64,000 nt of DNA from Planococcus sp. ISL-110. Lineage in GTDB: Bacteria > Bacillota > Bacilli > Bacillales_A > Planococcaceae. This document shows positions 29,866 to 38,851 of the stretch, piece by piece. The stretch covers positions 95,058 to 159,057 of the forward strand of contig NZ_JAGGPX010000007.1 in the NCBI RefSeq assembly GCF_018613575.1, written 5' to 3'. Both the position numbers and the translations under genes were made by a program. The first letter of the stretch is position 1. The number at the start of each line of letters is the position of its first letter. Under the pieces are notes generated by a model. The model was not told where the DNA came from and did not search any database. It was given only the letters and a program-made list of their open reading frames with translations.

Positions 29866-31443
29866 TTATACGCCTTTTAATGGGTTTGTCCCCATTGCTC
29901 TACTCTTCGATTTAGCGCTTTTGCCAAACTGATCTTCAAACATGATTTTCGCAGCTTTTGGTGCTGCCCAGAACGTCGGCAATAACAGCAACGAAACGGG
30001 AATGGCTGTAACGACAATAAACGATTGTATAGCTTGAATACCACCTTCACTAATCATTAAGAGCACAATTGCTACAGCACCCATAATAATTGACCAAAAA
30101 ACACGCATAATTTTTGGCGGATGACCATTGCCTGTGATGGCAACCGAAATGGTATACGCCATCGAGTCGGCTGTCGTGACAACAAATAAAATAGTGACAA
30201 GTAAGAACAGCGGAGCTATAACTGAACTAAGTGGCAATTGTTGCGTAATGGCCACCATTGCAGCTGGCATACCCGAAGTGTTTAATGCATCTGATACAAT
30301 CCCTGGCTGAGAAAGTTCGTAAAACATCCCTGTTCCGCCAACAACCGTAAACCAAAATGCGGTGACGGTTGGCGCAATAATAGAAACCGCAAAAATCAAC
30401 TCACGAATCGTGCGTCCACGTGTAATGGTAGCAATGAAAATCGCCATCATTGGTCCGTACCCAAGGAACCAGCCCCAGAAAAAGACGGTCCAATAACCTA
30501 ACCAATCAGAATCCCCGCGAAACGTACTCATTGCCAGGAATTCCTGAAGGTGAACCCCAGTTGCTGCAAGAAACGTATCAAAGATAAATCCGCCTGGCCC
30601 TAACACTAAAATGGCGACCATTAAAACGAGTGTAATAATGATATTCAAATTGCTTAGAAATTGTATTCCTTTACGCAAACCTGTAATAGCTGAAATTGTT
30701 GCAATCGCTACTACAACGATGATGATCATCACTTGCGTAAACAAGTTATTCGGCACTCCGAACAATGCTTCCATCCCGTACGCGGCTTGCAAGCCAAGAA
30801 AACCAATAGGTCCAATCGTTCCGGCTGCGACCGCAATCACTGCAGATGCATCGATAATCGTACCCAATGCACTGTTTTTCATGATTTTTTCACCAAGCAA
30901 CGGGTATAGTAACGTACGCGGTTTTAGCGGCATGCCTTTTTGATAATGAGCATACATTAAAACGATTGTTCCAAGCGTCCCAAGAATTGACCATGCAAGA
31001 AATCCCCAATGTAAATAAGACTGGGCAAAGGCAGGAACAATGGCACTCTCAGTAGCCGACTCTACACCTGAACCCGTAAAATTAGGGGATACATCAAGAA
31101 AATGGAACATTGGTTCAGCGGCTGCCCAAAATACGCCTCCTGCTGCTAGTAAGGTTGTCATAATCATGGCAATCCATTTAAAATACCCAATTTCCGGCTT
31201 GTCCATAGCACCTAGCCGAACCTTGCCGTATTTCGAAAAGCCTAGAAAAAGTGCAATAAAAAATGTTCCCAATAACAAGACTTGCCAAAATGCCCCAAAA
31301 TATTTCACGGCAAAAGCAAATGATTGATCCACACTATTTGACACAAGCTCTACATTGATAAATGCTGCAATAACAAAAGCGACAAGTAACCCACCACTGA
31401 TGAACAGCACGGGCCAATCTGTCTTCGATCCATATTTCTTCAA
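29866..31443 (-). CDS. BCCT-family carrier (compatible solute/quaternary amine type)
   Basis: The protein has 525 residues with 12 hydrophobic segments. Family motifs are FWAAAEPMFHF, QSYLHWGFLAWSI, FFWGWFLGYGPMMAIFIATI and RGRTIREL. BCCT proteins import glycine betaine, choline, carnitine or related solutes with Na+ or H+. Two positions that form the betaine aromatic box in BetP differ here: the Trp of the WW pair in segment 8 is Phe, and the Tyr after HWGxxxW is Leu. The substrate is therefore uncertain. The start is TTG at 31443, nine bases after AGGAGG; the frame to 31482 would include that site. It sits close to the choline/betaine genes but is monocistronic. Confidence 0.88.
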   Translation of the reverse strand: MKKYGSKTDWPVLFISGGLLVAFVIAAFINVELVSNSVDQSFAFAVKYFGAFWQVLLLGTFFIALFLGFSKYGKVRLGAMDKPEIGYFKWIAMIMTTLLAAGGVFWAAAEPMFHFLDVSPNFTGSGVESATESAIVPAFAQSYLHWGFLAWSILGTLGTIVLMYAHYQKGMPLKPRTLLYPLLGEKIMKNSALGTIIDASAVIAVAAGTIGPIGFLGLQAAYGMEALFGVPNNLFTQVMIIIVVVAIATISAITGLRKGIQFLSNLNIIITLVLMVAILVLGPGGFIFDTFLAATGVHLQEFLAMSTFRGDSDWLGYWTVFFWGWFLGYGPMMAIFIATITRGRTIRELIFAVSIIAPTVTAFWFTVVGGTGMFYELSQPGIVSDALNTSGMPAAMVAITQQLPLSSVIAPLFLLVTILFVVTTADSMAYTISVAITGNGHPPKIMRVFWSIIMGAVAIVLLMISEGGIQAIQSFIVVTAIPVSLLLLPTFWAAPKAAKIMFEDQFGKSAKSKSRAMGTNPLKGV

Positions 31444-31492
31444 AAAATAAAACCTCCTAGTTTCAGCATGTGCTATAAACACATACCACTAT

Positions 31493-31515
31493 AAAAAGTG
31501 GAGAAATCACTCCAC
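31493..31515 (-). promoter_or_regulatory. hairpin with U-run in the BCCT leader
   Basis: On the minus strand GTGGAG, loop TGATTT and CTCCAC are followed by TTTTTAT, about 50 bases before the BCCT start. It is either an attenuator or a leftover terminator of a lost gene. The rest of the 564-base gap (31516-32007) is AT-rich; I see no gene in it and only weak promoter-like boxes. Confidence 0.35.
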
Positions 31516-32007
31516 GATGATGATTTCAATCTCAATAGCTGCTCTGTGTGACAGCGTGCTCTGCACATCTATTTCTAAACAGTATGTTCAATTGTCTTTG
31601 CCTTTTCTTTCGCATCGGAGCAGCACGGCACTCAAAAGCTTTTTGGCAATAAGTATGTAATTGTATATGAGATACACACAATTTACCAATCCTTTTGACT
31701 CTTAGATAAATAATTGAAGAATTCGTGTCAGTATCCAACCATTTTATGGGATTTAAATCGCATTTCCTCCTAAAAATGTGCCGTTATTTTTGAAGATTTG
31801 ATAGCTTAGCTACTGTTGCACTTCTCCCCGTCATAAATAAACGTCTTGACGAAAACTCTCTTTACTAATCTCCTGATAGAAAGGACTATAAACAAGGTAA
31901 TTGAGGTATAGACAAATAACATCTATGACAAAGAAATACCAACTATCATTTTCGTGACCATCCCAAACCCAAATTCACGATTAAACTAAAGGAGTGCTAT
32001 TCAATTA

Positions 32008-32633
32008 ATGGTCAGTTCACAAGCTCTTGATAATACACAACCGTTTGATTTGAAAAAGCATATTCCTCTTTTAGCTGTCTTGCTATCAGGTGCTTTTATA
32101 ACCATTTTGAATCAAACACTTCTTGCTACAGCCCTTCCGCCGATTATGAACGATCTAAAAATCAGCGAAAGTACCGTGCAATGGCTGCAGTTTATTTTTA
32201 ACCGCTATGAGTTTGTTTGCAGCAGGCACAATGGTTATTGCGTATTGGCTTTGCCATTTTGACCGTCACAACTTTTTTCTTTGCCAACTTATCTCAAGAC
32301 ACGACATTCCTCTATTTAGCCATATTGAATGCCATTCGAATGGGAGGAATCTCAATGGTGATGATGCCCTCCACTACACTTGGGTTAAAACAGTTGCCAG
32401 ATCATTTAATTCCTCATGGGACAGCGATGAACAACACATTCTGCCAAATTTCAGGCGCGATAGGGACGGCCGTTCTTGTGACCGTGACCGTTACTGCTGC
32501 TAGTGACAGTTCAGTTGCTGGCGCGATTCATGGAGTGAATATGGCCTTTGTTGTCGCTGGAGCTATCGCAGCATTGGGATTCCTATTATCATTTGCTATT
32601 AAAAGTCCAAAACCAGTCACGAAGGAAAATTAA
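32008..32633 (+). pseudogene. remnant of a DHA2 (EmrB/LmrB-type) drug efflux carrier
   Basis: The first part encodes a normal N-terminus (FDLKKHIPLLAVLLSGAFIT and TLLATALPPIMNDLKI), then the frame is lost near 32190. In another frame from about 32217 the C-terminal segments follow: FAILTVTTFFFANLS, MGGISMVMMPSTTLGLKQLP, TAMNNTFCQISGAIGTAV and FVVAGAIAALGFLLSFAI. About 270 residues of the usual 14-helix protein are missing, so a large internal deletion with frame loss has destroyed it. It was probably intact until recently because the two ends are well preserved. Confidence 0.85.
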
Positions 32634-32638
32634 CGCAC

Positions 32639-32682
32639 ATAAAAAGCTCACGCTATCTGTAAAAGATAGCGTGAGCTTTTTG
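32639..32682 (+). terminator. terminator of the efflux pump remnant
   Basis: AAAAAGCTCACGCTATCT, a short loop and the complementary arm form a strong stem ending in CTTTTTGG. Confidence 0.85.
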
Positions 32683-32731
32683 GTTGTAGACAAAAGAATA
32701 TGAACTCATTTTTTCGTATGTATATGGGATT

Positions 32732-32848
32732 CTCCGCACCCAGTGGACGCTTTCCGCGGACGAAGCGCTGAGCCTCCTCGTCGCAAGCTCCTGCGGGGTC
32801 TCATCACTCCGTTCTTCCGCAGGAGTCGCCACTTGATGCTCCGAATCC
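32732..32848. repeat. dispersed intergenic repeat, copy 5
   Basis: It contains GTGGACGCTTTCCGCGG, CGAAGCGCTGAGCCTCCTCG, TCGCAAGCTCCTGCGGGG, TCTCATCACTCCG and GCAGGAGTCGCCAC. This is the same order as copy 1 with few mismatches. It occupies the centre of the 318-base gap before the DUF6526 gene; the flanks hold nothing I can identify. Confidence 0.75.
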
Positions 32849-32951
32849 TGAAGTGAGTAGAGAAAATTCTTTTAATCGATTACTTTTATTGTGAAGTAGA
32901 CTAATGGGTCTCACTTTGATCGAAGTTGGAAAGTATACACCACTATTAGAT

Positions 32952-33386
32952 TTAAACGCGTTGATGATCAGCGCGCCACATGTTTATAGACTTTTTAATA
33001 GCGTCTGCGGATAACTCTTCAACTACTGCACGTTCAGCTAACGCCACTACTTCCGCATCAGGCGCAAAACGCAAAGCGATTAGTTGTGACTTTGTTAGGC
33101 GCGGATCTAGACGGTTTCCTGTCAGCATAAAGTAGCGCAATTGTTCTTCGGTGCAAATCAAGCGATCTTGCAACGTAAGTGCGTAAATTCGCGCGAGCAT
33201 TCCTGGAATAATCGCGAGGATAATAATTGCAAATATCAAAAATAATTGCATCGAAAATCCATTTTTCACAAATTGATAAATTCCATAACTAGCCGTTGTT
33301 AAAAGCAATACAAAGCTTAACGGTACCCAGAAAAAAAGCTGTAACCTTGGATAACGTACATGTTTTTCATACGATTGTTCTTTCAT
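32952..33386 (-). CDS. DUF6526-like membrane protein
   Basis: The 144-residue protein begins MKEQSYEKHVRYPRLQ, has two transmembrane segments (LFFWVPLSFVLLLTTASYGI and LFLIFAIIILAIIPGML), and a cytosolic C-terminal part with LQDRLICTEEQLRYF and LRFAPDAEVVALAERAV. This pattern matches small Bacillales membrane proteins of unknown function that I know as DUF6526. The ATG at 33386 follows AAGGAGTGAAGAA. It is monocistronic and divergent from the monooxygenase gene. Confidence 0.7.
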   Translation of the reverse strand: MKEQSYEKHVRYPRLQLFFWVPLSFVLLLTTASYGIYQFVKNGFSMQLFLIFAIIILAIIPGMLARIYALTLQDRLICTEEQLRYFMLTGNRLDPRLTKSQLIALRFAPDAEVVALAERAVVEELSADAIKKSINMWRADHQRV

Positions 33387-33580
33387 TTCTTCACTCCTTA
33401 ACTCTCTACAGGGGCATCATACTATACTGCAATACTTTTTCCTATTTTATTGCTTGTGAGTCTAATGAAGTTTCGGTTAAGTTCCACAGTTTCAAAACCT
33501 TCCACATGACACCTATCTTGACGCATAACGTGACTCGTATGATAATTTAAGACAAAGGATTATCGAGAGGACAATGCAAT

Positions 33581-34879
33581 GTGAGAAAGCAACTAAAACT
33601 TGGAACCATGATTCACGGAGCCGGTGAAAAAATTTCGGATTGGCGACATCCTGCTATGCCATCCGATGCCAGTGTCAGTTTTGATTTTTATAAACAGCAA
33701 GCGCAAATTTCTGAACACGGCAAATTTGATTTTGTTTTTATTGCAGATGCTTTGTACATAAATGAAAAATCAAACCCCCATTACTTGAATCGCTTTGAAC
33801 CGTTAACGATTCTTTCTGCACTTGCAGCGGTAACGTTCAACATCGGACTCGTTAGCACCTTATCCACAACGTATAGCGAGCCGTTTTCTGCCGCGCGACA
33901 GTTTGCTTCACTCGATATGTTGAGCGGCGGGCGAGCCGGGTGGAACGTGGTAACGTCTGGACTGGAAAAGACGGCATTGAATTTCAGCAAACAACTAGAC
34001 GATCATCCCAGTCACGCCGAGCGTTACCGAATGGCTGCGGAGTTTGTTAGCGTCATGAAAGGCTTATGGAATTCTTGGGAAGATGATGCATTTGTTCGTG
34101 ATAAAAAATCCGGACAGTTTTTTGATCCAGCTAAATTGCATAGGTTGGATCATCAAGGCGAGTTCTTTTCTGTGCAAGGGCCATTAAATATCGGCCGCTC
34201 GCCACAAGGTCAGCCGGTCATTTTTCAAGCAGGTTCATCAAAAGCAGGCATTGCCTTTTCTGCACAACAAGCAGATGCGGTGTTTGCCATTATGCCTAGA
34301 ATAGAAGAAGCCAAGCAGTATTATAAAGACGTCAAAGAACAAGTCCTTTTGAGCGGTCGTCACCCAGATGACATACTGGTCCTACAAGGAATCAGCCCCA
34401 TTATCGGAGAGACAACAGAAGAAGCCGAACGAAAATACGAAGAACTGGCTAGTTTAGTAACTACCGAACAAGCTCTCGCTTTTTTAGGGCGTCTGTTTGA
34501 ACACCATGATTTTTCCCAGTACCCGCTAGACGAACCGTTTCCGGATATCGGAACCATGGGCAAAAACAGTTTCCAAAGCGATACCGATCGCATTAAAGCA
34601 GAAGCACGTCAGGAAAACTTAAGCTTGCGCCAAGTAGCGTTACGCGAAGCTACACCACGCACACCTTTTATGGGTACACCCGAATACGTCGCGAATTTGA
34701 TTGAATCATGGTACGAACAACAAGCAGCAGACGGTTTTATGATCATTGCCAATTTGCCAAGTGAACTCGAAGCGTTTGTGGATAAAGTGGTACCGATTCT
34801 TCAAGAGCGCGGAATTTTCCGGACGGAATACGCAGGAACGACATTGCGTGATAACTTGGAGTTGCCTTATGTAGAATAG
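33581..34879 (+). CDS. LLM-class flavin-dependent monooxygenase (NtaA/SnaA/DszA group)
   Basis: The 432-residue TIM-barrel protein has the group's landmarks: LGTMIHGAG near the N-terminus, [63 protein letters not shown], and a C-terminal [22 protein letters not shown]. Members use FMNH2 from a reductase to oxygenate chelators, sulfonates or other organosulfur compounds. The substrate is unknown and no reductase is adjacent. The start is GTG at 33581 with GAGAGG ten bases before; the nearby ATG codons are out of frame or run into a stop. Confidence 0.88.
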   Translation: MRKQLKLGTMIHGAGEKISDWRHPAMPSDASVSFDFYKQQAQISEHGKFDFVFIADALYINEKSNPHYLNRFEPLTILSALAAVTFNIGLVSTLSTTYSEPFSAARQFASLDMLSGGRAGWNVVTSGLEKTALNFSKQLDDHPSHAERYRMAAEFVSVMKGLWNSWEDDAFVRDKKSGQFFDPAKLHRLDHQGEFFSVQGPLNIGRSPQGQPVIFQAGSSKAGIAFSAQQADAVFAIMPRIEEAKQYYKDVKEQVLLSGRHPDDILVLQGISPIIGETTEEAERKYEELASLVTTEQALAFLGRLFEHHDFSQYPLDEPFPDIGTMGKNSFQSDTDRIKAEARQENLSLRQVALREATPRTPFMGTPEYVANLIESWYEQQAADGFMIIANLPSELEAFVDKVVPILQERGIFRTEYAGTTLRDNLELPYVE

Positions 34880-34901
34880 CGGCATGTGTTTAACCACTAA
34901 G

Positions 34902-34950
34902 AAAAAACTGTAGAAAACTCGATTTTTTTCGAGTTGTCTACAGTTTTTTG
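34902..34950 (+). terminator. terminator of the monooxygenase gene
   Basis: AAAAAACTGTAGA and an inner CTCGA/TCGAG stem pair with TCTACAGTTTTTT. Confidence 0.85.
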
Positions 34951-35096
34951 TATTCAGAGGATATTCTCTCTGGTCGTTTTATAGATGGTTGATGACTATA
35001 TCTTTAATATGCTTTTAATTGATCTGTATTTTCCTCGTTCTATATTCGCGACAACCTTTTCTTCATAGTTTGCCGTGGAAATTCAGGCGTAACGAG

Positions 35097-35449
35097 TTAC
35101 ATTCGTAGATAGTTAGGCTGTTTTTCAATAAGTTTAATAAGTAAGTTGTACATCAATAACTCTTTTCCTTGCCATAGTTCTTTTTTAGAATAAGCGTACA
35201 TGCCAACGACGGATAATTTCAGTGGTACAAACAAAGGTCCCCTTTAACGCTTTCCCCCTGCCCAAAATTCGACCGTGATTTTTCCATTCTCCTTAAAAAA
35301 TCTCAATGCGTCCGCTAAACTTTCGCGGCTTCTATTGCAACCATACACCGAATCAAAACCACCAATGAAGATGTCGTTACTAATAACAGGCTTATGCCGA
35401 GTTGCTTCCTGCTTGTGACAGCTTTATCAGCATGAAAGTTTAATGTCAT
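35097..35449 (-). pseudogene. decayed small gene, identity unknown
   Basis: On the minus strand a 44-codon frame from the ATG at 35449 encodes a membrane-like segment (QLGISLLLVTTSSLVVLI). A second frame, broken by one TAA, reads PLFVPLKLSVVGMYAYSKKE then LWQGKELLMYNLLIKLIEKQ and stops at 35097. The composition looks protein-coding, but no single frame is intact and there is no ribosome binding site. The surrounding 34951-35924 region is otherwise AT-rich with no other gene I can support beyond the 13-codon frame noted separately. Confidence 0.35.
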
Positions 35450-35818
35450 TTGTTGTTTGTATTCTATTTAACTCAAGTCTGAATATAACATTCAAACTCC
35501 ATCGGCCTGATAGCTAGAATAGCTGTATAAGCGATTATGTCTCGGCCAATAATTAATACCTGTTCGTTACTTTTAGGTGGTTGCCAAAGTGCCACATGAA
35601 TACTCATCTGCAAAGTAGTACATACAAAAAAATTTGTTCCACCTATGATCAAGGGAATTGAACCGATGTTGACACTTTTACATTTTATTGGCTACTGTTC
35701 ACATTTTCAATATTCGCCGATTGTAAAATTAATCTCACCAACTAAGTCAACTTTTCTTCTAATCATACCAATGAAATAAGACAGCCATAAGATAATTACA
35801 AATATTAGGGGGATAAAA

Positions 35819-35860
35819 ATGATTGTCATTATACCTATTGATAATTACGTAATGTCTTAA
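35819..35860 (+). CDS. 13-codon frame with strong ribosome binding site (possible remnant or leader)
   Basis: ATG at 35819 follows TTAGGGGGATAAAA and is read for 13 codons (MIVIIPIDNYVMS) to a TAA. A terminator follows within 25 bases. It could be a small hydrophobic peptide, or the 5' end of a gene whose body was deleted before the IS66 element arrived. Confidence 0.2.
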   Translation: MIVIIPIDNYVMS

Positions 35861-35881
35861 TTCGCTCCTATTCCATCAACA

Positions 35882-35924
35882 CAAAAAGACTACCTCCTTT
35901 AACTTAGGAAGTAGTCTTTTCTTT
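35882..35924. terminator. terminator interrupted by the IS66 insertion
   Basis: AAAAAGACTAC and CTCC pair with GGAAGTAGTCTTTT around a short loop. The U-tract TTTTCTTT is exactly the 8-bp sequence duplicated by the IS insertion, so the element went into the terminator tail. Confidence 0.7.
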
Positions 35925-36009
35925 GTAAGCGTCCAATAGCGAACACATTTTAATAGAAGAAACTTCGTGAGATACTCTTTCCAGAATTGAATTTTTGGGA
36001 GGAGTTTCT

Positions 36010-36312
36010 TTGATAAGAAAAGAGAAAGCAATCTATTGGACAGAACAAATAAATGAATATCGGCAAAGCGGAGAATCGTTAGCCAAATGGTGTGAGAAAA
36101 ATGACATCAAAATTCATACGATGAAATATTGGCTGCGCAAGCAGTCTCCCGTCTCCAAAGAAAAACCTGAGACCGCTTGGGTCTCCTGTATGGTCGAGGA
36201 ACCGGTGAGAGATACGATTACGTTGAAAATAAAAAATGTAGAAATCGAGGTGATGAGTGGCTTCCAGGATGAACTGTTACTGAAGGTCCTTCGGACACTT
36301 GAACAATTATGA
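36010..36312 (+). CDS. tnpA: IS66 family accessory protein TnpA
   Basis: The 100-residue protein has a helix-turn-helix-like core, INEYRQSGESLAKWCEKND and IKIHTMKYWLRKQ, typical of the IS66 first gene. The start TTG at 36010 has GGGAGGAG upstream; the longer frame from 35995 would include that site. Its stop overlaps the tnpB start (ATGA). IS66 elements need it together with TnpB for transposition. Confidence 0.88.
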   Translation: MIRKEKAIYWTEQINEYRQSGESLAKWCEKNDIKIHTMKYWLRKQSPVSKEKPETAWVSCMVEEPVRDTITLKIKNVEIEVMSGFQDELLLKVLRTLEQL

Positions 36313-36665
36313 TGAACGGCCGAATCGTCGAGCGGGTGTATTTGGCAGCTGGACCGACGGATCTCCGGAAGTCAATTGACGGACTGGCGGTCATCGTTCA
36401 GGAATTATTCCAGCTCGACCCATTCTCCAATGCGCTTTTTGTGTTCTGTAATCGGAAGAAAGACAAGCTCAAAATTCTGTTCTGGGATCACAACGGCTTC
36501 TGGCTCTATTACCGCCGCTTGGAAAAAGGGTTGTTCGATTGGCCGGACCCTGGGTCCAGCCAGCCTCTTCCCATCACGTCGCGGCAGTTGAATTGGTTAC
36601 TTGATGGTCTGCCGCTGAACCAGCGCCAGGCACACCCATCCGTGGCGGCGAAAAAAATCATTTAG
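36309..36665 (+). CDS. tnpB: IS66 family accessory protein TnpB (Orf2)
   Basis: The 118-residue protein shows the IS66 Orf2 signature: VYLAAGPTDLRKSIDGLAVI, FVFCNRKKDKLKILFWDHNG, FWLYYRRLEKGLFDWP and LNWLLDGLP. Translation is coupled to tnpA through an ATGA overlap. It is required for IS66 transposition but its biochemical role is unclear. Intact. Confidence 0.95.
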   Translation: MMNGRIVERVYLAAGPTDLRKSIDGLAVIVQELFQLDPFSNALFVFCNRKKDKLKILFWDHNGFWLYYRRLEKGLFDWPDPGSSQPLPITSRQLNWLLDGLPLNQRQAHPSVAAKKII

Positions 36666-36704
36666 GTCTTTTTGACACTGAAATTCTGTGCTATTCTTAG
36701 ACCT

Positions 36705-38291
36705 ATGAAAACAATGGACGGAAACACCTCACCTACAATTGAAGAACTGGAAAAGAAAAACGCGCAACTCGAGAACCAGATGAAGGCACTAGAGTTGAAG
36801 GTGCAATGGTACGAAGAGCAGTTCAAGCTGGGCCAGCATAAACAGTTTGGTTCATCCAGCGAAAAGACGGATGACAACCAGTTGGCTCTTCAACTATTCA
36901 ATGAAGCCGAAATTTCTTCTTCCGTTTTATTGGCGGAACCGACGATGGAAACGATCAGCTACACGCGCAAGAAAATTGGCGGCCGTGCAGAGAAGCTGAA
37001 AGACCTGCCGGTCGAAACCATCCATTACGACCTCTCTGATTCAGAGAAGGTCTGTTCGGCGTGCGATCACGCACTCCATGAAATGAGCCACCAAATCCGC
37101 CAGGAGCTGAAAATCGTTCCGGCACAGGTCAAAGTGGTCGAACACGTTCAGCACATTTACAGCTGCCGGCATTGCGAAAAACACGAAATTACGACACCCA
37201 TCGTTAAAGCGAAGATGCCAAATCCGGTCATCCCGAAGGGACTGGCTTCACCTTCCGCAATCGCCTTCATCATGACGCAAAAATTTGCGGACGGGCTACC
37301 GCTTTACCGCCAGGAAAAGCAATTGGAACGGATGGGGATTCCATTGAACCGCCAGACCCTCTCGAACTGGATGATTTCGAGTACGTCCCGTTGGTTGAGC
37401 CCATTTTACGATCATCTCCACCGGCAACTCCTGCAGGAAAACCTGCTTCATGCCGATGAGACGAGCCTGCAAGTGCTCGATGAGCCTGGTAAGAAAGCGC
37501 AATCCAAGTCGTACATGTGGCTCTATCGCACGAGTGCTGTAACGAAAAAACCGATGGTCCTTTTCGATTACCGCGCGAACCGATCGAGTGAAAATCCGAA
37601 GGATTTCTTGAAGGGATACGAGGGCTACCTCAACGTCGACGGATATGCCGGCTACGAATCGCTTGAGAATGTGGAGCTCGCTGGCTGTTGGGCACATGCG
37701 CGCCGAAAATTCGATGAGGCGTTGAAGGCATTGAAGAGTCCATCATCAAGTGCCACCCGATCGACGATTGCCAAAAAGGGGCTCAACTTCTGTAACCAAT
37801 TATTCGCGATTGAACGCAAAATCAAGAAGCTAGATGCCAAAGAACGGTTGAAAATACGCCAAAAAGACAGTCAGCCCGTGCTGGATGCTTATTTGACATG
37901 GCTGAATGAACAAAAAGAAATCATTGCGCCCCAATCGGCAACGGGTAAAGCCATCACTTACTCATTGAATCAATGGCACAAGTTGATAACGTTCATGAAA
38001 GATGGCCGGATTGAGATCGACAACAATCGAGCCGAACGGTCGATTAAACCGTTCGTCATCGGACGAAAGAATTGGCTGTTCGCTGCATCAACAAATGGAG
38101 CGAATTCAAGCGCCATTGCATACAGTCTCGTAGAGACCGCCAAAGAGAATGGCTTGAATCCATTTTTTTATCTTCAATTTCTTTTCGAAGAACTTCCGCA
38201 GCTCGACATGAGTAGAGAACTGAACATCGATCACCTCATGCCCTGGTCAAGGGAGCTTCCAAAAGACTGTTACATTCAAAAGAAAAAATAA
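36705..38291 (+). CDS. tnpC: IS66 family transposase TnpC
   Basis: The protein has about 528 residues. An N-terminal leucine-rich coiled coil (IEELEKKNAQLENQMKALEL) is followed by a zinc-finger pair (CSACDHAL, CRHCEKHE). The DDE core has LLHADETSLQVLDE, VDGYAGYESL, AGCWAHARRKFDEAL and EIDNNRAERSIKPFVIGRKN, and an IS66 C-terminal tail follows. All catalytic-region motifs look intact. The frame is open from 36672, but the ATG at 36705 is the first normal start; no good ribosome binding site is visible, so coupling to tnpB is likely. Confidence 0.93.
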   Translation: MKTMDGNTSPTIEELEKKNAQLENQMKALELKVQWYEEQFKLGQHKQFGSSSEKTDDNQLALQLFNEAEISSSVLLAEPTMETISYTRKKIGGRAEKLKDLPVETIHYDLSDSEKVCSACDHALHEMSHQIRQELKIVPAQVKVVEHVQHIYSCRHCEKHEITTPIVKAKMPNPVIPKGLASPSAIAFIMTQKFADGLPLYRQEKQLERMGIPLNRQTLSNWMISSTSRWLSPFYDHLHRQLLQENLLHADETSLQVLDEPGKKAQSKSYMWLYRTSAVTKKPMVLFDYRANRSSENPKDFLKGYEGYLNVDGYAGYESLENVELAGCWAHARRKFDEALKALKSPSSSATRSTIAKKGLNFCNQLFAIERKIKKLDAKERLKIRQKDSQPVLDAYLTWLNEQKEIIAPQSATGKAITYSLNQWHKLITFMKDGRIEIDNNRAERSIKPFVIGRKNWLFAASTNGANSSAIAYSLVETAKENGLNPFFYLQFLFEELPQLDMSRELNIDHLMPWSRELPKDCYIQKKK

Positions 38292-38293
38292 CA

Positions 38294-38332
38294 AAAATGC
38301 CTTTCCGACAAAAAATCGGAAAGGCATTTTCT
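38294..38332 (+). terminator. terminator inside the IS66 element after tnpC
   Basis: AAAATGCCTTTCCGA, a 7-base loop and the complementary arm are followed by TTTTCTTTTC. Confidence 0.88.
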
Positions 38333-38427
38333 TTTCTAAGAAGCAACGTGTTCACTATTTGACGCTTACTTTTCTTTACTAACTATTTATACAATAGACA
38401 GCTTCTCAATTAAGAGAAACTATTCTA

Positions 38428-38445
38428 TTACATCATGCCGCCCAT
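38428..38445. other. attL (left copy of the 18-bp attachment core)
   Basis: TTACATCATGCCGCCCAT here is identical to 53865-53882, where it encodes the last residues MGGMM and stop of GroEL on the minus strand. No groEL sequence flanks this copy, so it is the site separated from the gene by integration. The bases to its left contain a small TTCTC/GAGAA hairpin, which may be the original groEL terminator. Confidence 0.9.
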
Positions 38446-38451
38446 CTATCC

Positions 38452-38550
38452 CTACGACAAATATCTAAAAACAGGTTCGAATAACGCTTTAAAATCAACA
38501 TTCTTAGTTTTACTCATCGACTTAACAAACGTCTCATCAAACCCCAGCAT
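38452..38550 (-). pseudogene. possible 3' fragment of a lost gene
   Basis: A 32-codon minus-strand frame (MLGFDETFVKSMSKTKNVDF and so on) ends eight bases inside attL and has no ribosome binding site. It looks like the tail of a coding sequence. The remaining 38551-38851 region is AT-rich and holds the terminator of the chaperone operon but no other gene. Confidence 0.25.
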
Positions 38551-38651
38551 GAACAAAGCATGAACATTTTATAAGTATCTTTTAGGTGAAGAATATTCTT
38601 AAGAATCCTTACGTAGTTTCAGAAACTATGTCGCATGGTTTTAAATACTGA

Positions 38652-38682
38652 ATAAAAAGAAGAGCCGCCGCTCTCCTGTTTT
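38652..38682 (-). terminator. terminator of the toxin-antitoxin-chaperone operon
   Basis: On the minus strand GGAGAGC, a short loop and GCTCTTC are followed by TTTTTATTC, 170 bases beyond the SecB-like gene. Confidence 0.55.
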
Positions 38683-38851
38683 TCATTTATTGATTTCATT
38701 GTTGCCGCCCATTGAAGAGTAGTAGATATAACTTTCTATAGGATGCTTAAAACCCTATTATATAGAAGGTTTTCATTTTTTCGTTGTATAGAAAACTACA
38801 GGAAATCATTTCATTGTTGCCGGATTGTTGCCTAAAAATAAAAGTAACGTT

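Larger units (their letters stand above)
35925..38369 (+). mobile_element. complete IS66-family insertion sequence
   Basis: The 2,445-bp element is bounded by inverted ends starting GTAAGCG: left GTAAGCGTCCAATAGCGAAC, right (reverse complement) GTAAGCGTCAAATAGTGAAC. Both flanks carry the same 8 bases TTTTCTTT (35917-35924 and 38370-38377), the target duplication length known for IS66. Inside are the three classical genes tnpA, tnpB and tnpC in one direction with coupled starts. The perfect duplication and intact frames suggest a recent insertion. Confidence 0.96.

Noticed and set aside
31532..31738. 68-codon minus-strand frame upstream of the BCCT gene
   Set aside because: No ribosome binding site, cysteine/arginine-rich composition unlike real proteins, no family pattern.
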